Assembly: GCA_016185275.1 (NCBI GenBank)
Contig: JACPNX010000023.1
Span: 124,001 to 188,000, forward strand
Length of the DNA: 64,000 nucleotides
Origin: Actinomycetota bacterium
GTDB lineage: Bacteria; Actinomycetota; Acidimicrobiia; Acidimicrobiales; Iamiaceae
Direction of reading: 5' to 3'
The position numbers were made by a program, and so were the translations under genes. The notes under the pieces were generated by a model. The model saw nothing but the letters and a program-made list of their open reading frames with translations. It had not been told where the DNA came from and searched no databases. Shown piece after piece: positions 6,724 to 15,722 of the stretch. How positions within the stretch are numbered: the stretch's first letter is position 1; every line of letters begins with the position of its first letter.

Positions 6724-9525
6724 TTGAACCCGACCCGGGCGGCGGTCTGGAACGGCACCTGGCGCTTGGCCGCGGCCGGAGGGCCGCTCATCGAGGCCAG
6801 CGCGCCCTCGATGCCCTCGATGCCCTCGATGCCAGCGATGCCAGCGCTGGCCGGGCGCTCGGGTGACGCCCCTGAGCTGACCGAGACGGCCTTCGATCTC
6901 ACCCCCCTGCCGCCGGGGATCCACGCCACCGTGGCGGTGCTCCTCGGCGACGCGGGACCCGGCTTCGAGGCCACGTTGCGGATCCGCGACTCCCGGGATG
7001 AGCGCTGCGAGCTCAACGTCCGCTGGGAGGCCGCGGGCCCGGTCGTGACGGTCCGGGGTGCGGCAGACCCCCCGCCCTCCGACGATCCACGCCAGCCCGA
7101 CGGCCGAGCCCGCCGGCTCTCGACCGGGCCGGGCCTGTGGTTGCTCGATGGGTCGGGTCGCACCTCGTGGATCAACGAGCGTCTCGTGGAGCTGAGCGGG
7201 CGGCCGTTCGAGGACCTGCGTGAGCGGTCGCCGCTCGACCTGGTCGCACCCGAGGACCGCTGGCGCGTCGCCGAGCTCTTCACCGACGCGTCCCGGCCGA
7301 ACGAGGTCGGCGACGTGCGCCTCCGCCGGCCCGACGGCGTCGAGCGCTGGGTCATCGTCGCCACCACGCCGGTCGTCGACGACGACGGTGGCAACGACGG
7401 CACCTTCGTGGTCGTCACCGACGTGACGGACCGGCGCGCCCGCGAGCAGGCGCTGGCCGACGCCGAGGAGCGGTTCCGCCGGTCGTTCGCGGAGGCGTCA
7501 GGAGGGACGGCGCTCGTCTCGCCCGATGGTGGCACCCTGGAGGTGAACCGCGCCCTCAGCCGGCTTCTCGGCGAGCCGCCGGCCGAGCTCACCGGTCGGC
7601 CCTTCACCGACCTCCTGCACCCCGACGACCGCGCCGAGGAGCAGCACCTCCTGGCCAACGCGCTGGCCAGCGGCATCGAGGGCTACACCGTCGAGCGCCG
7701 GCTGGTCGGCCGGGACGGGCTGCCCATGTGGGCCGACCTCACCGCGTCGGTCGTGCGATCGGTCGGTGGCGACGTCCTCCACATCGTGTACCAGCTCGAC
7801 GACGTGACGGCCCGCCGGGCCACCGACGCCCTCACCCGTGAGGCCGTCGCGCGCTACCAGGCCGCCTTCGCCCACGCCCCTTGCGGCCTGGCCGTGCTCG
7901 ACCCCGACGGCACGATCTGCGAGGCCAACCAGTCGCTGTGCCGCCTCGTCGGTCTCGAACAGGGCCTGGTCCGCAACCAGCGACTCGGCGACCTCGTCGA
8001 CGACGACGACCGTTCGGTGCTGGAGTCGCACCTGGCCGACGTGGCCGGCGGGCGGACCTCCATGGCGCGCGTCGACGTCCGGCTGTGCGCGGCACCGGAA
8101 GCGCCCGCATGGGCCGCCGTCACGATCACCGCGATCGCCGGCGAGGACGGCCGCGCCGTGAACCTCGTCGCCCAGATCGAGGACATCACCGAGCAGCGCG
8201 CCGCCGAGCACGACCTCGTCCACCAGACCCTGCACGACCCGCTCACCGGGCTCGGTAACCGGCTGCTGCTGCGCGAGCGCCTGCAACACGCCATCGCCCG
8301 CAGCGGGCCGCGCGGCTTCGCCGTGATGTACCTCGACCTCGACCGCTTCAAGTCGGTCAACGACGCCCACGGCCACGACGTGGGCGACGGGCTGCTGGTG
8401 GCGGTGGCCGGCCGGCTCCGGCGCGCCGTCCGCACGGGCGACACCGTCACGCGCCTCGGAGGCGACGAGTTCGCCATCGTGGCACCGGGCGTGACCGACG
8501 AGGCCGCGGCCCTCGCGCTCGCCGAGAAGATGCGGGCCGCGCTCGCCGAGCCGTTCCGCGTCGGCGAGACGGACCTCGGCATCACCGCCAGCATCGGAGT
8601 GGTCCTCGCCGGCCCCGAGGTGGCGAGCGGCGACCAGCTCCTCCACGACGCCGACGTCGCCATGTACCGCGCCAAGGACGCCGGCCGCGACCGCTCGGAG
8701 GTCTTCGACGACGCGCTCCGGCTCGAGGAGATCACCCGGCACGAGACCGAGCGGACGCTGCGCGCCGCGCTCGACGACGAAGGCCTGCGCCTGCACTACC
8801 AACCGCTCGTCGACCTGCACACCGGCCGGGCCATCGGTGCCGAGGCCCTGCTGCGCGTCCTCGACCCGCAGCAGGGGCTGCTGCCGCCATCGCGCTTCCT
8901 CGGCATCGCGGAGGACACTCGCCTCATCGTCGAGGTGGGCGCCTGGGTGCTCGACGAGGCCTGCGCGCAGCTGGCCCGCTGGGACGTCGCCGGCTTCGGC
9001 CGGCTCGTGGTGGCGGTGAACGTCTCGGCCGCGGAGCTGAGCGCCACCGGCTTCGCCGACAAGGTGCGGGGCGCGCTCGAACGCCACCACGTCGACCCCC
9101 GCCGGCTGCGGCTCGAGCTCGGCGAGCACAGCGTCCTCATGGCCCCGGCCGACACGGTCGAGGAGCTGCAGGCGCTGGCCGAGACGGGCGTGTCCATCGG
9201 CCTCGACGACTTCGGCACCGGGTCGTCCTCGCTGGCGCTGCTGCGCGACGTGCCCGTGCGATTCGTGAAGATCGATCCGTCGTTCGTGCGCCGCATCGAG
9301 CAGCCGACAGGGGCCGCTCTGGTCGAGGCCATCGTCGCCCTCGCCCGCTCCACCGGGCTCCAGGTGGTGGCCGAGGGAGTCGAGACCGCCCGCCAGCTCG
9401 AGCTCCTCGCGCAGATGGGATGCGACGCCGCGCAGGGCCACCTCTTCGCGCCGGCGTCCCCTCCCGACGCGATACCTCGTGGCCTGGGGGTCGGTCGCCC
9501 GCCGGCGGGCGAGGTCGGTCCGTGA
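6724..9525 (+). CDS. PAS-PAS-PAS-GGDEF-EAL cyclic-di-GMP protein
   Basis: This encodes 933 residues, apparently cytoplasmic. It starts at a TTG behind a strong AGGAGG at 6710-6715. After a low-complexity N-terminus come three PAS-like domains (about 130-240, 250-365, 375-490). Then follows a diguanylate cyclase domain with intact GGDEF at 579-583 and an RTGD inhibitory-site motif five residues before it. An EAL phosphodiesterase domain has EAL at 707-709, DDFGTGSSSL, KIDPSFV and VVAEGVET. The usual ELTE-type Thr is Gly (LELGEH). Both catalytic halves may work, and the dominant activity cannot be read from sequence. It overlaps the next c-di-GMP gene by 4 bases (GTGA). Confidence 0.9.
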   Translation: MNPTRAAVWNGTWRLAAAGGPLIEASAPSMPSMPSMPAMPALAGRSGDAPELTETAFDLTPLPPGIHATVAVLLGDAGPGFEATLRIRDSRDERCELNVRWEAAGPVVTVRGAADPPPSDDPRQPDGRARRLSTGPGLWLLDGSGRTSWINERLVELSGRPFEDLRERSPLDLVAPEDRWRVAELFTDASRPNEVGDVRLRRPDGVERWVIVATTPVVDDDGGNDGTFVVVTDVTDRRAREQALADAEERFRRSFAEASGGTALVSPDGGTLEVNRALSRLLGEPPAELTGRPFTDLLHPDDRAEEQHLLANALASGIEGYTVERRLVGRDGLPMWADLTASVVRSVGGDVLHIVYQLDDVTARRATDALTREAVARYQAAFAHAPCGLAVLDPDGTICEANQSLCRLVGLEQGLVRNQRLGDLVDDDDRSVLESHLADVAGGRTSMARVDVRLCAAPEAPAWAAVTITAIAGEDGRAVNLVAQIEDITEQRAAEHDLVHQTLHDPLTGLGNRLLLRERLQHAIARSGPRGFAVMYLDLDRFKSVNDAHGHDVGDGLLVAVAGRLRRAVRTGDTVTRLGGDEFAIVAPGVTDEAAALALAEKMRAALAEPFRVGETDLGITASIGVVLAGPEVASGDQLLHDADVAMYRAKDAGRDRSEVFDDALRLEEITRHETERTLRAALDDEGLRLHYQPLVDLHTGRAIGAEALLRVLDPQQGLLPPSRFLGIAEDTRLIVEVGAWVLDEACAQLARWDVAGFGRLVVAVNVSAAELSATGFADKVRGALERHHVDPRRLRLELGEHSVLMAPADTVEELQALAETGVSIGLDDFGTGSSSLALLRDVPVRFVKIDPSFVRRIEQPTGAALVEAIVALARSTGLQVVAEGVETARQLELLAQMGCDAAQGHLFAPASPPDAIPRGLGVGRPPAGEVGP
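6802..6846 (+). repeat. Nine-base tandem repeat inside the PAS-GGDEF-EAL gene
   Basis: Five near-identical 9-base units (ATGCCCTCG or ATGCCAGCG, the first unit GCGCCCTCG) encode a Ser/Ala-Met-Pro ladder near residues 27-41. It is a slippage-prone tract close to the start; gain or loss of units would stay in frame. Confidence 0.8.
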
Positions 9526-12500
9526 CGGCCGGGCGTGAGCAGGCCCACGGCCGGCGTCGACTGGCCGCGGCTGGAGGATCGGCCAGCCTGAGATCGACGG
9601 CGGCACCACCACCGCGGCGGGCCCCGCGGTCGCGCTCGGCGGGACGGACCCAACGAGCCGATGGGACCGAAGGGGCCGCCTGGTCCCGGCACACCTGGGT
9701 GGCGTGCCTCGTCGTCGGGACGGCGGCAACGGCGATTGCAGCCGTCCTCGGGCCCGCGTCCTGGATGGTGGCCGCCCAAGCAGCCGGTTGGCTGGCGGTG
9801 CTCGCCGGGTACCGCGCGGCCCGCGTCGACCCTGCCGCAGCGCACCGGCCATGGATCAGCTTCGTCGGCGCGCTGGCACTCACGCTGCTCGCCGGCCTGC
9901 TGCACGCTGTCCTCGACCGGCTCGGCAGCCCTCTCGCGCGCTTCCCGGGGCCGGCGGAGGTGCTCTACGCCGCCGGTTACGCCCTCTTGCTGCGCGGCCT
10001 CGCCCGCCTGCGCCACCTGAGAGCCGGCGCCTCCGACGTCGACGGGCTGCTCGACGGGCTGCTCGCCGCGACCGCGGTCGGCTACCTGATCTGGGCGTTC
10101 GTGCTCGCCCCCTACGCCACCGACGCCACCGTCCCCCTCAGCGACCGGCTCACCAACGTCGCCTTCTCGACAATGGCTCTGCTCGTCCTCGCCGTCGCGG
10201 TGCGGGTCGCGGTGGGCCCAGGCGTGCGCAGCGTGCCCTACTGGCTCCTCATGTCGGCGGTCGTCGCGTTCATCGCCACCGACCTCGCCTCGACCGTGTC
10301 GATCAAGGTCGGCGGCGTGGACGCGGCCATGCTGGTGGCTCCCACGGTGTTCGCATTGTGGGGGGCGGCGCTCACCCATCCCGATCGCTGGCTGTTGACC
10401 GAGCCGCCCACCGGACCGAGCGGTGTGCTGCGCCCGGGCCGCATCGTGGCCTTCAGCGGCGCCCTGCTGCTCGTCCCGGTCGTCGTCCTCGTGCAGCACG
10501 CCGCCGGCCACCGCCATCGGCTGGTCGAGGCCGGTGTCGCCTCGGTGCTGCTGTCGGCGCTCGTGGTCGCCCGGCTGGCCCGGATCGTCGGCGCCAGCGC
10601 CCTCCACGCTCGCCACGAGCGGGCGCTCCGGCGCACCTCGGCGCGGCTCGTCGCGTCGACGTCGCGCGCCGACATGACCGCCACCGTGCTGCAAGCCGTC
10701 CACGCGCTGGCACCGAGCGTCCAGGACCTGCGGGTCAGCGCGATGACCGTGGCGCGCGACGGGACGCTCACCGTCGAGGACTCCGTCGGGCTGCATGCCG
10801 CGGCGTCGGTCGGCACGACCATGGCGGCCACCGCGCTTCCCCAACCGCTCAAGCGGGCCCTGGTCGAGCGCACCCCGGCCGCACTGCCCGCGTGCCCCGC
10901 CGTCGACCTTCCCCCCGGACCGGACCCTCGTCCCCGGGCGCTGCTGCTGGTACCGCTCGTCACGCAGGGGGCGCTGCGCGGCGCTCTCGTCGTGTCGAGC
11001 CGGGCGCCTCTGGCGGAAGAGGTCCACCAGAGCATCGAGTCGCTCGCCGCGGTGCTGTCGCTCGCACTCGAGAGCGCGACGCTGACCGAGGCCATCCACC
11101 GCACCCGCAACGAGCGCCGCTTCCGCCTGCTCGTCGAGCACGCCTCCGACCTCGTGCTCGTGCTGAGCGACCGCGGCGAGATCACCTTCGCCTCGCCGGC
11201 GAGCCACCGCCTGCTCGGTCTGCGGCCGGAGGAGCTGCTCGCCACCACGCCGCTCGAGCGCATCCACGCCGACGATCGCCCGTTGGCGGAGGCCGTGCTC
11301 GTGAAGCGCCGCGGCGAAGGCGACGTCCACGGCCCCCTCGAGCTGCGCATCCAGCACCGGGACGGATCGTGGCGCTGGTTCGAGGTGCTGGCGCGGGACG
11401 TCGGTCCCAGCGAGGACCTCCACGGCTCGATCGTGAACTGCCGGGACATCAGCGACCGCAAGGAGGCCGAGCTCGAGGTCGTCCGCTCCGAGGCCCGGTT
11501 CCGGGCGCTCGTGCAGAACGTCGGCGACGTGGTGGCCGTGCTCGACGACCGCGGCCGCTTCACCTACGTCAGCCCGGCCGTCACCGCCATGCTCGGCTTC
11601 CGGCCCGAGGAGCTCCTCGGGGTGCCCGTCACGCATCTCCTGCCGGCCGACCACCCGCGGCCGGGCATGCGCGCCAGCTCGGACCCCTTCGGGCTCGGGC
11701 GGCCAGCGGGGCTGCTCCCAGCCGGCAACATCGAGGTGCGGGTGCGGGCGGCCAGCGGTGAGTGGCGGACGCTCGACGTGATGGCCACCGACCTGCGCAC
11801 GGATCCCGCGGTGCACGGCGTCGTCCTCAACGTGCGGGACGTGACCCTGCGCCGCGAGCTCGAGCAGACCCTGCACCACCAGTCGCGCCACGACTCGCTC
11901 ACCGGCCTCGCCAACCGGCACCGCTTCGCCGAGCTCGTCGACGAGGCACTGGCCGGCCTCGCCGAGGAGGGCGCCGCACCGGCCGAGACCGGGGTGCTGT
12001 TCGTCGACCTCGACGACTTCAAGACCGTCAACGACAGCCTCGGACACGCGGTGGGCGACTCGCTGGTGCTGGCCGTCGCGGAGCGGCTGGCCGGGCTGCT
12101 CCCCCCGGAGTGCGCAGCGGCCCGCCTGGGCGGAGACGAGTTCGCCGTCCTGGCCGCCGCGGCGCCGGGCGACGAGCTCGGCCCGTTCGGCCTCGCCCTG
12201 CGCCTGCTGGACGAGCTGCGCCGGCCGTTCCCGATCGACGGCCACGAGATCTTTCTGACGGCGAGCATCGGCCTGGCCGCCCTGCACGATCCTGCGGCCA
12301 CCGCCGAGGTCGTGCTGCGCAACGCCGACACCGCGCTGCACCTGGCCAAGGAGCGGGGCAAGGACCGGGTCGAGCTCTTCGAGGAGCGCATGCACGCGAC
12401 CGCCTTCGAGCGCCTCGAGCTGCGGACCCACCTGTCCCGGGCGGTGGACGCCGGCCAGCTCCGCCTGCGCTACCAGCCGGTCGTGGACCTGGCCAGCGGT

Positions 12501-13214
12501 CGCATCACGGGCGTGGAGGCGCTGCTGCGCTGGAACCACCCCGAGCGCGGCCTGCTCGGACCCGACCTGTTCGTGCCGTTCGCCGAGGAGAGCGGCCTCA
12601 TCGTCGACCTCGGCAGCTGGGTGCTGGAGGAGGCCTGCCGGCAGCTCCGGTCGTGGCAGCGCACGCTTCCGGGCAGCCTGCCGGTGGGGCTGAGCGCCAA
12701 CCTGTCGGTCCGCCAGCTCGAGCGCGACACGCTCGTCGCGGAGGTGGCCCGGGTCATCGACGACACCGGAGTCGACCCGTCGTCGCTGACCCTCGAGATC
12801 ACCGAGTCCGTGGTGGTCGCCGACACCGAGCTGGCCGGCCGCCGGCTCCGGGAGCTGAAGGCGCTCGGGGTCCGGCTCGCCGTCGACGACTTCGGCACCG
12901 GGTACTCGTCCCTGCGCTACGTCGAGCACTTCCCCATCGACATCATCAAGATCGACCGCAGCTTCGTCGGGCGGGTCAGGGGCGGCCGGGCCACCCCCGT
13001 GGTCGAGTCGATGATCCAGCTCGGGCGTCGCCTGGGAACGCCGCTGGTGGCCGAGGGCATCGAGCGGCGTGACCAGCTCCAAGCGCTGCGCCGCCTCGGC
13101 TGCCAGTTCGGTCAGGGCTTCCTGTTCGCCGAGCCGCTCGAAGCCGACCAGGTCACGCACCTGTTGCGCACGGGTGGCCGGTCGCCCGAGACGTTCACGC
13201 CGGCCATCCGCTGA
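9522..13214 (+). CDS. Membrane-anchored PAS-PAS-GGDEF-EAL cyclic-di-GMP protein
   Basis: This encodes 1230 residues. The GTG start overlaps the previous stop (GTGA), so the pair is translationally coupled. Residues about 50-330 hold seven or eight hydrophobic segments resembling an integral-membrane sensor. A GAF-like region follows (about 360-510), then two PAS domains (about 525-640 and 645-770). A GGDEF domain has GGDEF at 870-874; an RxxD site in the usual place is not seen. An EAL domain has EAL at 999-1001, NLSVRQL, LEITES, DDFGTGYSSL, KIDRSF and VAEGIE, all the usual catalytic motifs. It likely senses an envelope or small-molecule signal and turns over c-di-GMP together with its partner. 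Confidence 0.9.
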   Translation: MTAGREQAHGRRRLAAAGGSASLRSTAAPPPRRAPRSRSAGRTQRADGTEGAAWSRHTWVACLVVGTAATAIAAVLGPASWMVAAQAAGWLAVLAGYRAARVDPAAAHRPWISFVGALALTLLAGLLHAVLDRLGSPLARFPGPAEVLYAAGYALLLRGLARLRHLRAGASDVDGLLDGLLAATAVGYLIWAFVLAPYATDATVPLSDRLTNVAFSTMALLVLAVAVRVAVGPGVRSVPYWLLMSAVVAFIATDLASTVSIKVGGVDAAMLVAPTVFALWGAALTHPDRWLLTEPPTGPSGVLRPGRIVAFSGALLLVPVVVLVQHAAGHRHRLVEAGVASVLLSALVVARLARIVGASALHARHERALRRTSARLVASTSRADMTATVLQAVHALAPSVQDLRVSAMTVARDGTLTVEDSVGLHAAASVGTTMAATALPQPLKRALVERTPAALPACPAVDLPPGPDPRPRALLLVPLVTQGALRGALVVSSRAPLAEEVHQSIESLAAVLSLALESATLTEAIHRTRNERRFRLLVEHASDLVLVLSDRGEITFASPASHRLLGLRPEELLATTPLERIHADDRPLAEAVLVKRRGEGDVHGPLELRIQHRDGSWRWFEVLARDVGPSEDLHGSIVNCRDISDRKEAELEVVRSEARFRALVQNVGDVVAVLDDRGRFTYVSPAVTAMLGFRPEELLGVPVTHLLPADHPRPGMRASSDPFGLGRPAGLLPAGNIEVRVRAASGEWRTLDVMATDLRTDPAVHGVVLNVRDVTLRRELEQTLHHQSRHDSLTGLANRHRFAELVDEALAGLAEEGAAPAETGVLFVDLDDFKTVNDSLGHAVGDSLVLAVAERLAGLLPPECAAARLGGDEFAVLAAAAPGDELGPFGLALRLLDELRRPFPIDGHEIFLTASIGLAALHDPAATAEVVLRNADTALHLAKERGKDRVELFEERMHATAFERLELRTHLSRAVDAGQLRLRYQPVVDLASGRITGVEALLRWNHPERGLLGPDLFVPFAEESGLIVDLGSWVLEEACRQLRSWQRTLPGSLPVGLSANLSVRQLERDTLVAEVARVIDDTGVDPSSLTLEITESVVVADTELAGRRLRELKALGVRLAVDDFGTGYSSLRYVEHFPIDIIKIDRSFVGRVRGGRATPVVESMIQLGRRLGTPLVAEGIERRDQLQALRRLGCQFGQGFLFAEPLEADQVTHLLRTGGRSPETFTPAIR

Positions 13215-13295
13215 CCGAGCGGCCCCGACCGTCGACCACCGGCGCGCCGGCCAGTGCCGCCGGGCCACCGCGCCGGACGACGTAGCGTCGGTGCG

Positions 13296-14498
13296 ATGAC
13301 GTCGGCTCCCGTCTACGTGTCGCGCCTGGTGCGACTGCCGCTCATCGACGCCGACGGCATGCCCCTCGGCCGCATCGACGACGCCGTGCTGGCGCCGTCG
13401 GGCGCCGACCCGGCCCGAGTGCTCGGCTTCGTCGCCGCCGTCCAGCGGCGGCACATCTTCGTCAACGCGGGGCGCGTGGCCGAGATCGAACCGACCGGCG
13501 TGCGGCTGCGCTCCGGCACCATCGACGTCCGCGCGTTCCGCAAGCGGGCCGGCGAGGTCCTGGTGATGCGCGAGCTCAGCGGCCGCCGGGTGCAGGACGC
13601 GTTCCTCACCGACGTGGCGCTGGAGCGCGACCCCGACAGGGCGGCGTGGTTCGCCACGACGGTGGCTCTCGGCGGCCGGGGACCGTTGCGGCGTCGACGG
13701 ACCCACACCGTGCCCTGGGCGGACGTCGCCAGCCTGTTCGACGCCGGGCCGGTCTACGCCGAGGTGGCCGAGCTGCGCGAGATGCACGCGGCCGACGTCG
13801 CCGACCGCGTCCGCCGGCTCCCGCTCGCCCGGCGACGCCAGCTGGCCGAGGCGATGGAGGACGAGCGCCTCGCCGACCTGCTCGAGGAGCTTCCCGAGGA
13901 CGAGCAGATCCGCATCATCGAGGGCCTCGACGCCGAGCGGGTCGCGCACGTCCTGGAGGAGATGGAGCCCGACGACGCCGCCGACCTCCTGGGCGAGCTT
14001 CCGGAGGAGGAGCGGCAGCGGCTCCTCGCAGCCATGGACGAGGAGGAGTCGGCCGGCCTTCGGCGCCTGCTGTCCTACGGCGAGGACACGGCGGGCGGCC
14101 TCATGACGCCCGAACCGGTCGTGCTGCCCCACACGGCCACCGTGGCCGAGGCACTCGCCGTGATCCGCCAGTCCGAGCTGCCCAGCGAGCTGGCTGCCCA
14201 GGTCTTCGTCACCCTGCCTCCGACCTCCACGCCCACCGGTCGCTACCTGGGTGCCGTGCCGTTCCAGCGCCTGCTGCGCGAGGCGCCCGGCACCGCGCTC
14301 GAGCACTGCACGTTCGACGAGCCCGAGGCGGTCCGCCCGGACCTGCCGCTGCGCCAGGTCGCCGAGCGCCTCGCGGCCTACGACTCGCTGGCGGTGCCCG
14401 TGTGCGACGAAGCCGGCCGGCTGATCGGCGCCGTCACCGTCGACGACGTCCTCGACCAGGTCCTCCCCGCCGACTGGCGCCAGCGGGTGCGCCGCTGA
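13296..14498 (+). CDS. MgtE N-terminal/CBS regulatory protein without channel domain
   Basis: This encodes 400 residues, fully soluble-looking. Residues 1-75 and about 90-160 look like PRC-barrel-type modules. Residues about 165-280 are the MgtE intracellular N-domain (repeated DLLEELPEDEQIRIIEGLD-type helices). About 280-400 form a CBS pair ending in VTVDDVLDQVL. The Mg2+ channel transmembrane domain of true MgtE is missing. It overlaps the DUF1003 gene by TGATG. The pairing suggests a Mg2+- or nucleotide-sensing unit acting on the membrane partner, but this is inference. Confidence 0.8.
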   Translation: MTSAPVYVSRLVRLPLIDADGMPLGRIDDAVLAPSGADPARVLGFVAAVQRRHIFVNAGRVAEIEPTGVRLRSGTIDVRAFRKRAGEVLVMRELSGRRVQDAFLTDVALERDPDRAAWFATTVALGGRGPLRRRRTHTVPWADVASLFDAGPVYAEVAELREMHAADVADRVRRLPLARRRQLAEAMEDERLADLLEELPEDEQIRIIEGLDAERVAHVLEEMEPDDAADLLGELPEEERQRLLAAMDEEESAGLRRLLSYGEDTAGGLMTPEPVVLPHTATVAEALAVIRQSELPSELAAQVFVTLPPTSTPTGRYLGAVPFQRLLREAPGTALEHCTFDEPEAVRPDLPLRQVAERLAAYDSLAVPVCDEAGRLIGAVTVDDVLDQVLPADWRQRVRR

Positions 14499-15037
14499 TG
14501 GTCCGCCGCCGCGTCGACGACCTCTCCCGTCCGAAGGCCGGCTTCGGCATCGGCGTCCACTACGACCCCGACGCCTTCGGACGGTTCTCCGAGGTGATCG
14601 CGCGGGCCCTCGGCACCGCCCGGTTCCTGGTCCTGCAGACCTTCATCGTGATCGGCTGGATCGGCTGGAACGTGCTGTTCCGGCACGACCTGCGATTCGA
14701 CCCGTACCCCTTCATCCTGTTGACGCTGGCCTTGTCGCTGCAGGCGTCGTACGCAGCCCCGTTGATCCTGCTCGCCCAGAACCGCCAGGACGACCGGGAT
14801 CGGTCCCAGGCCGAGCTCGACCGGGAGCTCAACTTCCGCACCCAGTCCGACACCGACTTCCTCGCCCGCGAGCTGGCATCGGTGCGGTTGGCCCTCGCCG
14901 ACGTGGTCAGCACCGAGGACCTCGCGGACGCGGTCGACCGGGTGACCGCCGCACTCGACCGGCTCGGCGAGCGCCTCGAGCGCCTCGAGCGCGGCGAACC
15001 GGACGAGGGGCCGGCCGGGAACGGCGCCCCGGCGTGA
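14498..15037 (+). CDS. DUF1003 membrane protein
   Basis: This encodes 179 residues. Two adjacent transmembrane helices (about 45-65 and 70-92, joined around FRHDLRFDPYPF) match DUF1003. They are followed by an RSQAELDRELNFRTQSDTDF segment and a C-terminal coiled coil with RLERLERG repeats. The start codon is shared with the stop of the MgtE-N/CBS gene. DUF1003 proteins commonly sit beside such genes. The biochemical function is unknown to me. Confidence 0.85.
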   Translation: MVRRRVDDLSRPKAGFGIGVHYDPDAFGRFSEVIARALGTARFLVLQTFIVIGWIGWNVLFRHDLRFDPYPFILLTLALSLQASYAAPLILLAQNRQDDRDRSQAELDRELNFRTQSDTDFLARELASVRLALADVVSTEDLADAVDRVTAALDRLGERLERLERGEPDEGPAGNGAPA

Positions 15038-15124
15038 TGCCGGCGCCGGCTCGCGACACCCGCGGGCGATGTGGGTAACGTCCCCGGCGACCCGTCCGAC
15101 GACCCCGCAGGAAGCGAGGAGCCG

Positions 15125-15709
15125 ATGGCCTTCGAGCTGCCCCCCCTCCCGTACGACTACGACGCCCTCGCGCCGCACGTCTCCAGGCAGACACTGGAGT
15201 TCCACCACGACAAGCACCACAAGACCTACGTCGACAAGCTGAACGAGCTGGTCGCCGGCAAGGCCGAGGAGGGGTCTTCGCTCGAAGACATCGTCCGCGG
15301 CGCCGAGGGCCCGCTGTTCAACAACGCGGGCCAGCACTGGAACCACAGCTTCTTCTGGCGCTGCCTGGCGCCGGGCGGCGGCGGGCAGCCCACCGGCGAG
15401 GTGGCCGACCGCATCGGCTCGTCGTTCGGTTCCTACGACGACTTCCGGGCCCAGTTCAAGGACGCGGCCGTCACGCAGTTCGGGTCCGGCTGGGCCTGGC
15501 TCACCGACGACGGCCAGGGCGGGCTGTCCGTCATGAAGACGCCCAACGCCGACCTGCCCCTCAAGCACGACGTCAAGGCCCTGCTCACCATCGACGTCTG
15601 GGAGCACGCGTACTACCTCGACTACCAGAACCGGCGCCCCGACTTCGTCGAGGCGTTCCTCGACCACCTCGTCAACTGGGACTTCGTGAACCAGAACCTG
15701 GCCGGCTGA
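15125..15709 (+). CDS. sodA: Fe/Mn superoxide dismutase
   Basis: This encodes 194 residues, the normal length for the family, starting MAFELPPLPYDYDAL behind GAGGAG. Metal ligands are visible: His27 in EFHHDKHH, His in WNHSFFW, and Asp and His in DVWEHAYYLDYQNRR. The QHWNH and GSGWAWL contexts fit the Fe/Mn family, but metal preference cannot be assigned safely. There is no signal peptide, so it is cytoplasmic. It converges with prfC across a shared hairpin. Confidence 0.95.
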   Translation: MAFELPPLPYDYDALAPHVSRQTLEFHHDKHHKTYVDKLNELVAGKAEEGSSLEDIVRGAEGPLFNNAGQHWNHSFFWRCLAPGGGGQPTGEVADRIGSSFGSYDDFRAQFKDAAVTQFGSGWAWLTDDGQGGLSVMKTPNADLPLKHDVKALLTIDVWEHAYYLDYQNRRPDFVEAFLDHLVNWDFVNQNLAG

Positions 15710-15722
15710 CGCACCTCAGCCG
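15703..15722. terminator. Bidirectional hairpin built from two stop codons
   Basis: CGGCTGA-cgcacc-TCAGCCG is a perfect 7-base inverted repeat. The left arm contains the sodA TGA and the right arm contains the prfC stop on the other strand, so both genes end inside the same stem. No T-run follows. It may terminate or stabilise both converging mRNAs. Confidence 0.5.

Noticed and set aside
7498-9852. 784-codon minus-strand frame with repetitive Gly/Arg composition
   Set aside because: Antisense shadow of the first PAS-GGDEF-EAL gene; no motif is recognised.
8796-14306. Open minus-strand frame of over 1800 codons, opposite the c-di-GMP and MgtE-N genes
   Set aside because: It lies antisense to well-supported genes. 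Its composition follows from high third-position GC, with no domain or start signal of its own.
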